The position numbers were made by a program, and so were the translations under genes. 11,625 bases of DNA, from positions 1 to 11,625 of the forward strand of contig CAYYZW010000190.1 of the NCBI GenBank assembly GCA_964476375.1, in the 5' to 3' direction. How positions within the stretch are numbered: position 1 is the first letter of the stretch; the number at the start of each line of letters is the position of its first letter. Source of the stretch: SAT2750 sp964476375. Its GTDB lineage: Bacteria; Planctomycetota; Planctomycetia; Pirellulales; Pirellulaceae. Positions 7,796 to 11,625 of the stretch are shown here, one piece after another. The notes beneath the pieces were generated by a model. It saw only the letters and a program-made list of their open reading frames with translations, searched no databases and was not told where the DNA came from.

Positions 7796-7799
7796 GGAG
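7796..7799 (+). promoter_or_regulatory. Shine-Dalgarno site that decides the start of the tandem hydrolase
   Basis: GGAG ends six bases before the ATG at 7806. The frame stays open upstream to another ATG at 7731, but that start would add 25 residues ahead of a clear signal peptide and overlap the candidate promoter. Confidence 0.55.
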
Positions 7800-7805
7800 T
7801 TCGCG

Positions 7806-9320
7806 ATGTTTCGTTCCCTGTGTCTTGTGGCAATGACGGTACTCCTGTCCCCCAGCATGGCCGAGCGTGTAACCGCGCAGGAGGAGGCCCCCAAGGGACG
7901 GATCCTGGCCCGGTCCTATGACTTTACGGAAGCGGGCAAGAAGATGGAGTATTCGCTCTATGTACCGACCAGTTACGAGAAGGAGAAGGCCTCTCCGTTG
8001 ATTGTTGCCCTGCACGGCCTGGGAAGCAGCGCCAGGGCGATCATCCGTTACCCCGGCTTTACCGGCCATGCCGAAAAACACGGTTACCTGGTGGTGGCGC
8101 CGACCGGATACAACTCGCGGGGCTGGTATGGTTCGCGTGGAAAGGGTGGAGGCCGGGGGGAGGATCCGGAAAACCTGGGAGAACTGAGCGAGAAGGACGT
8201 GATGAACGTGCTCGCCCTGGTCCGCAAGGAATTCAACATCGACCCCAAGCGGATCTACCTGATGGGACACTCGATGGGGGGCGGCGGCACCTGGCACCTG
8301 GGCACCAAGTACCCGGATATCTGGGCGGGCCTGGGACCGATTGCGCCCGCCCCGCCCCGCAGCATGGCCGGGCTGGACAAGATCAGGCATATCCCGGTGA
8401 TTGTCATCCAGGGGGACCAGGACCGGCTCGTTTATGGGGCACGCCGCTGGGTTGCCAGGATGAAGGAGCTGAAGATGGACCACCAGTACATCGAGATAGA
8501 AGGAGGAGGCCATGTCGATGTGGCTTACAAGCACTTCCCCGAGATCTTTGCCTTCTTTGATGCCCGCCCCAGGGGGACGGTGAAACCGGCCGCGATTCCG
8601 CCACCGCCGGAACCCGTCAAGCTGGTAACGACTCCCGCGGTCAAAGAAGCGGGACAGCACGCCCACCGGCTGGTCTTTAACAGCAGTACCGGGAGCCAGG
8701 TGGAGTATTTCATGCATGTCCCGGAGGGGTACAAGGAGTCGGAAAAGTCATGGCCGCTGATCCTTTTTCTGCACGGTGCGGGGAGCGTGGGAGAGGAACT
8801 GGACAAGATCAAGCGAAACGGCCTGGCCCGGACAGCTGCCTCCAAGGCCGATCATCCGGTGAAAAAATTCCTGGTTGTATCACCCCAGTGTCGGCGTGGT
8901 GGCTGGAACACCCGGGTGCTCAACGCGCTGTTGAACCATGTAATCAAGACCTACCAGGTCGACGAGCAGCGGGTCTACCTGACCGGCTTGAGCATGGGAG
9001 GATACGGAAGCTGGTCGATGGCGGCCGCCTATCCCAACCGGTTTGCCGCCGTGGTGCCGATCTGCGGGGGAGGCAACCCGGCAACTGCCGAAAAAATAAA
9101 AGAGATACCGATATGGGTCTTCCATGGTGAAAAGGATACCGTGGTTCCTTTCTCCCGGTCGGAACGCATGGTCCAGGCACTGGAGGAAGTCGGGGGCAAG
9201 GTGAAATTCACTCGTTATCCCGAGGCCGGTCATGATGCCTGGACAGAAACCTACAGGAACCCCAGGCTCTACGAGTGGCTGCTCGAGCAGAAGCGCGAGA
9301 AGGGGCCTGTGGAGGAATAA
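7806..9320 (+). CDS. Secreted protein with two tandem alpha/beta-hydrolase (esterase-like) domains
   Basis: The 504-residue product has a Sec signal (MFRSLCLVAMTVLLSPSM, cleavage near VTAQE). Domain 1 (about 35-253) shows the oxyanion segment ALHGLGSS (68-75), nucleophile elbow GHSMGG (S156), acid in GDQDRLV (D206) and histidine in GGGHVDV (H236). A Pro-rich linker (PAAIPPPPEP, 261-270) leads to domain 2 (about 286-496) with FLHGAGS (321-327), GLSMGG (S396), GEKDTVVP (D444) and AGHDAW (H476). Both triads look intact. The domains resemble the phospholipase/carboxylesterase and poly(3-hydroxybutyrate)-depolymerase-like (LpqC/PHB) esterases, which are usually a single domain of this size. Substrate is unknown; ester bonds in polysaccharide decorations, lipids or polyesters are possible. 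A candidate promoter lies upstream, and a terminator-like hairpin separates it from the next gene. Confidence 0.9.
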   Translation: MFRSLCLVAMTVLLSPSMAERVTAQEEAPKGRILARSYDFTEAGKKMEYSLYVPTSYEKEKASPLIVALHGLGSSARAIIRYPGFTGHAEKHGYLVVAPTGYNSRGWYGSRGKGGGRGEDPENLGELSEKDVMNVLALVRKEFNIDPKRIYLMGHSMGGGGTWHLGTKYPDIWAGLGPIAPAPPRSMAGLDKIRHIPVIVIQGDQDRLVYGARRWVARMKELKMDHQYIEIEGGGHVDVAYKHFPEIFAFFDARPRGTVKPAAIPPPPEPVKLVTTPAVKEAGQHAHRLVFNSSTGSQVEYFMHVPEGYKESEKSWPLILFLHGAGSVGEELDKIKRNGLARTAASKADHPVKKFLVVSPQCRRGGWNTRVLNALLNHVIKTYQVDEQRVYLTGLSMGGYGSWSMAAAYPNRFAAVVPICGGGNPATAEKIKEIPIWVFHGEKDTVVPFSRSERMVQALEEVGGKVKFTRYPEAGHDAWTETYRNPRLYEWLLEQKREKGPVEE

Positions 9321-9335
9321 GTGGTGAACACGATT

Positions 9336-9357
9336 GCCGGCGTGAGGCCGGTCTTTT
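9336..9357 (+). terminator. Hairpin plus T-run between the tandem hydrolase and the isochorismatase homologue
   Basis: CCGGC (9337-9341) and GCCGG (9347-9351) pair around a GTGAG loop, with a possible G-U extension, and TCTTTT follows directly. The stem is short (5-6 bp) but GC-only. It lies 16 nt after the hydrolase stop and 16 nt before the next start, so it may end or attenuate the upstream transcript. Confidence 0.45.
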
Positions 9358-9361
9358 GCAC

Positions 9362-9366
9362 GGGAG
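9362..9366 (+). promoter_or_regulatory. Shine-Dalgarno site that decides the start of the isochorismatase homologue
   Basis: GGGAG ends seven bases before the ATG at 9374. The frame is open back to 9275, inside the previous gene, but the extension has no signal-peptide character and would bury this site. Confidence 0.6.
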
Positions 9367-9373
9367 TACTTCC

Positions 9374-10240
9374 ATGAGATGTCATATGATCCTCGGCAGC
9401 CTGCTTCTGGCTGGCTTGTCCTGTTCAATCCAGGCCGGTGAGAAAGTGGTCTTCAAGGCGCAGTCACGTGTCATGGAGAAGGGCCAGGAGGTTTTCCATC
9501 GCGAGAAAACGAGCTGGGTGGGAGAGGAGACTGCCCTGGTGATCTGTGACATGTGGGCGAAACACTGGTGTGACAGTGCTACCAGGCGCGTGGGAGAGAT
9601 GGCCCCCAGGATGAACCAGCTGGCCGAGGCGCTCCGCCAGCGCGGCGTGCTGATCATTCACTGCCCGAGCTCCGGCGTGAAGTTCTATGAGGACACTCCC
9701 ATGCGAAAGCTGGCCCTGACGGCCCCTGCCGTGAAAACCAGGGTCCCACTCCAGTCCTGGTGTGCGCTGGACGAGAAATACGAGAAGCCGTTGCCGATCG
9801 ATGATTCCGATGACGGCTGTGACTGCCTGCCTCGTTGCTCGACCGATGGAAGTCGCATGGACCGTCATCAGATCGCTGTAATCAAGATCCGGCAGGGAGA
9901 TGCGGTGACCGATAGTGCCGAGGCCTACTACCTGATGCGGCAGCGCGGTATCAAGAACGTCCTGATTGTCGGAGTGCATACGAACATGTGTGTGCTGGGG
10001 CGCCCCTTCTCGATCCGCCAGATGGTCTACCAGGGCCAGAATGTGGCACTTGTCCGGGACATGACCGATACGATGTACAATCCTCGCAGCCGGCCGTTTG
10101 TCCCGCACACGGAGGGGACCGACCTGGTGATTGGCCATATCGAGCGGCACTGGTGCCCGACCCTGACGAGCAGGGATATCCTGGGAGGCCGGGAGTTTCG
10201 CTTTAGTGACCACAAGAAGAAGCCCGTCACCTCGCCGTGA
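9374..10240 (+). CDS. Exported isochorismatase-family cysteine hydrolase
   Basis: The 288-residue product opens with a Sec signal (hydrophobic MILGSLLLAGLSCSI, cleavage near QAGEK). The isochorismatase-like fold follows: ALVICDMW gives the catalytic Asp (D59), the strand QIAVIKIR gives the likely Lys (K171), and GVHTNMCVLGRPFSIRQMV gives the nucleophile Cys (C206) in its usual helix-start context. Family members hydrolyse amides or vinyl ethers (nicotinamidase, isochorismatase, N-carbamoylsarcosine amidase); the motif set does not tell which applies. It is longer than typical members (about 180-210 residues), mainly from the signal, an N-terminal segment and an insert around 142-160 with C149, C151 and C155 within an Asp-rich stretch. 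Such a cluster could bind metal or form disulfides outside the cell. Most relatives are cytoplasmic, so export is notable. It ends 18 nt before the convergent zinc-ribbon gene. Confidence 0.88.
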   Translation: MRCHMILGSLLLAGLSCSIQAGEKVVFKAQSRVMEKGQEVFHREKTSWVGEETALVICDMWAKHWCDSATRRVGEMAPRMNQLAEALRQRGVLIIHCPSSGVKFYEDTPMRKLALTAPAVKTRVPLQSWCALDEKYEKPLPIDDSDDGCDCLPRCSTDGSRMDRHQIAVIKIRQGDAVTDSAEAYYLMRQRGIKNVLIVGVHTNMCVLGRPFSIRQMVYQGQNVALVRDMTDTMYNPRSRPFVPHTEGTDLVIGHIERHWCPTLTSRDILGGREFRFSDHKKKPVTSP

Positions 10241-10258
10241 ACGGGTTCCGTCGCAGGC

Positions 10259-10555
10259 TCAAGGTCCGCCGGACACGCGCTGGCGATGAACGTCACGGGC
10301 GGCTTCCTTGGAATACGTCGTACTGTAGTCCACGATGTAGACCTCGCAGCCACGGCAGAGAAAAGACTGGTAATATTCCGCCCTGTGGGGAAGGAACGTT
10401 CGCCACTCTGCACCGGAGAGTTCTTCCTCGCCATGGAAGAATTTTTCGATCTTTGTGCTTTCAGCGAATGGGAGCGAGTTTCCCCGCGAGGTAAATCCCG
10501 GTGTCAGTTCCTGGCTGCATTTCGGGCAGTTCTGGAAAACATGCGCTGTCATCAT
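10259..10555 (-). CDS. Small double-CxxC (DUF6487-like) zinc-ribbon protein
   Basis: The 98-residue product has CPKC at residues 10-13 and CRGC at 67-70, with the intervening GFTSRGNSLPF resembling the 'sx-x-LPW' part of DUF6487-type proteins and IVDYS directly after the second knuckle. Together these suggest a split zinc ribbon. No signal peptide is visible, so it is probably cytoplasmic. Two consecutive ATGs (10555 and 10552) are possible starts; GGAG on the minus strand at 10560-10563 is seven bases from the ATG at 10552 and four from that at 10555, so the second may be used. The gene is convergent with the isochorismatase homologue and downstream of the amidohydrolase in the same orientation, with 127 bp between. 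Its role is unknown. Confidence 0.75.
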   Translation of the reverse strand: MMTAHVFQNCPKCSQELTPGFTSRGNSLPFAESTKIEKFFHGEEELSGAEWRTFLPHRAEYYQSFLCRGCEVYIVDYSTTYSKEAARDVHRQRVSGGP

Positions 10556-10559
10556 AAAA

Positions 10560-10563
10560 CTCC
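10560..10563 (-). promoter_or_regulatory. Shine-Dalgarno site of the small zinc-ribbon gene
   Basis: The minus strand reads GGAG here, seven bases before the ATG at 10552 and four before that at 10555. The spacing favours the second Met. Confidence 0.45.
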
Positions 10564-10602
10564 ATGGGTGATAGGTGGTTCACCCTTTCCGTGCCCCGGG
10601 AA

Positions 10603-10631
10603 ATCGTATGCAGGGGCTACAAGAAAGACAA
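10603..10631 (-). promoter_or_regulatory. Candidate promoter for the small zinc-ribbon gene
   Basis: On the minus strand TTGTCT (10631-10626) and TACGAT (10608-10603) are 17 bp apart, each matching four of six consensus bases. Transcription would start near 10596, about 40 nt before the gene. It lies between the two minus-strand genes, so the small gene may not depend on amidohydrolase read-through. Confidence 0.3.
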
Positions 10632-10682
10632 TCTCGGACTGCCAGGAGGAACGAGTAAAAACTTGGGCCCGCCAGCGACAAA

Positions 10683-11625
10683 TTAACCGGCGGTCGACTT
10701 GTGGACCTGGCCGTCTTTCATCACCAGCAGGATCTTGTCCCGGTCCAGCAGGATGAGTGGATTCTCGAGGGGATTTCCATCCACCAGGAGAAGGTCGGCC
10801 AGGAAACCTTCCTGGATCTGTCCCAGCTGGTCGGGCAGGTCCATCGCCGCTCCGCCATTTTTCGTCATCGACAGGAGTGCTTCCATCGGCGTGAAGCCAC
10901 AGTAACGGACCAGGTGATCCAGGGCGCGGGCGTTGTCGCCATGGGGGGTAAGCCCGAAGCCATAGTCGCCCCCACCCAGGATTCGCACGCCACGCCGCAT
11001 GAGTTCCTTTAGCCCCTCTGCTGCTCCTTCCAGCTCCTCGCGGAAACCCAGTTCCTGGACCTCCTCTTCGCTAAACCACTGTTCCCCTTCATGGGCGGCG
11101 ATGGCGGTGAATCCGATGTTCGGGCTCACGAAAATCCAGTCCCTGTTTTCCTCCAGCAGGTCTAGCGCCTCGTCGTCCAGGAAATTGGCGTGGTAAAGCT
11201 CCTTCACGCCGTGACGAACGCAGAGCTTGACGGCATCGGCACTCCGGGCATGGGCGCTCATCCGTTTGCCATGGGCATGCACAACCTCCGCGGCAGCTGC
11301 CACCTCGGCCTCGGACATGACGGTGGAGTCGGATGGGGCGTGGGGAACGAAGGTGTCACCGGAAATCACCAGCTTGATGATGTCGACGCCTTCGCGAATA
11401 AGTTCCCGAGTGGCACGGCGAAAGTCCTCCGGCCCATCAAGCATCATCGCCATCGAGGAGATGTCCGGCATGTGCAGCGTCCGCAGGTCTCCCAGGCCGC
11501 CGGTGACGGTAAGCCAGGGGCTGGCTGCCAGAAGCCGTGGGCCGGCAATCTCACCCGCGTTGATGGAATTTCGAATCACCACGTCCAGCCGGGGTTTGGC
11601 GGCCGCGGCGCTGATGCAGCTGGTG
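10683..11625 (-). CDS. Imidazolonepropionase-like amidohydrolase (partial, N-terminus beyond right edge)
   Basis: 313 residues are visible, from the right edge to the TAA at 10683. A GTG at 11582 could be mistaken for the start, but the frame continues upstream through TSCISAAAAKPRLD, which belongs to the domain core, so the gene is cut by the window. The metal-site residues of the amidohydrolase superfamily that should lie here are present: the bridging Lys in DIIKLVISGD (codon 11373-11375), His in SAHARS (11250-11252), His in LYHANF (11190-11192) and Asp in GGGDYGF (10965-10967). The first-strand HxH pair must lie outside. The C-terminus shows the usual QEGFLADLLLVDGNPL and VMKDGQVH segments. 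Relatives hydrolyse cyclic amides or act as prolidase-like peptidases; the substrate here is not determined. Length, motifs and ending are normal for the family. Confidence 0.9.
   Translation of the reverse strand, partial: TSCISAAAAKPRLDVVIRNSINAGEIAGPRLLAASPWLTVTGGLGDLRTLHMPDISSMAMMLDGPEDFRRATRELIREGVDIIKLVISGDTFVPHAPSDSTVMSEAEVAAAAEVVHAHGKRMSAHARSADAVKLCVRHGVKELYHANFLDDEALDLLEENRDWIFVSPNIGFTAIAAHEGEQWFSEEEVQELGFREELEGAAEGLKELMRRGVRILGGGDYGFGLTPHGDNARALDHLVRYCGFTPMEALLSMTKNGGAAMDLPDQLGQIQEGFLADLLLVDGNPLENPLILLDRDKILLVMKDGQVHKSTAG

Noticed and set aside
6577..7833. Open frame of 418 codons on the minus strand opposite the PPC gene
   Set aside because: Composition is rich in His/Arg/Asp/Gly without any motif, and the plus strand codes for a clear secreted protein.
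7788..8717. Open frame of 309 codons on the minus strand opposite the first hydrolase domain
   Set aside because: The plus strand carries the catalytic motifs; the minus frame is a shadow.
9374..9430. Lipobox in the isochorismatase homologue (LAGLSC)
   Set aside because: The residue three before the Cys is Gly, not Leu/Val/Ile, and a standard signal peptidase I site (QA-GE) follows.
10652..10682. Terminator after the amidohydrolase (minus strand, run of T after GGGCCC)
   Set aside because: A T-run is present but I find no convincing stem; GGGCCC is only self-complementary within six bases.
10286..10756. Open frame of 156 codons on the plus strand over the small zinc-ribbon gene
   Set aside because: No motif or ribosome site, and it overlaps the ends of two minus-strand genes with clear family features.

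Overview
The window looks like chromosomal DNA from a member of the Planctomycetota. The strongest reason is the trio of adjacent genes at 1695-7620: a DUF1549/DUF1553 haem-motif protein, a Tat-exported DUF1501 protein, and a secreted IPT/PPC-domain protein. This combination is a hallmark of that phylum. Other support comes from the many exported enzymes, the GC-rich sequence and the weak or absent Shine-Dalgarno sites at several starts. There are no rRNA, tRNA, CRISPR, insertion-sequence or phage signals.

Layout. At the left edge a minus-strand gene (1-286, cut by the edge) encodes a CxxC/CxxC zinc ribbon followed by a Gln/Pro-rich repeat. A 156-bp divergent gap separates it from six plus-strand genes: a secreted sialidase-fold Asp-box protein (443-1612); the DUF1549/DUF1553 protein (1695-4094); the DUF1501 protein (4125-5474); the PPC protein (5476-7620); a secreted protein with two alpha/beta-hydrolase domains in tandem (7806-9320); and a secreted isochorismatase-family hydrolase (9374-10240). 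Two minus-strand genes close the window: a small double-CxxC protein resembling DUF6487 (10259-10555) and an imidazolonepropionase-like amidohydrolase (10683 to the right edge, N-terminus missing).

How they may work together. The six plus-strand products all carry export signals, so the region reads as an envelope or extracellular degradation locus. The spacing of the trio (30 nt, then 1 nt) indicates one transcript. The sialidase-like gene and the two downstream hydrolases are spaced farther away (82, 185 and 53 nt) and have their own candidate promoters or a terminator-like hairpin, so they may be separate units. The substrate is not shown by the sequence; sugar or sulfated-glycan breakdown is an inference from what planctomycetes commonly do.

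The least explained parts are the trio itself (conserved in the phylum, biochemical role unclear), the sialidase-fold protein that seems to lack the loop with the canonical acid/base Asp, the two-catalytic-domain hydrolase, and the exported isochorismatase homologue with a Cys-rich insert.
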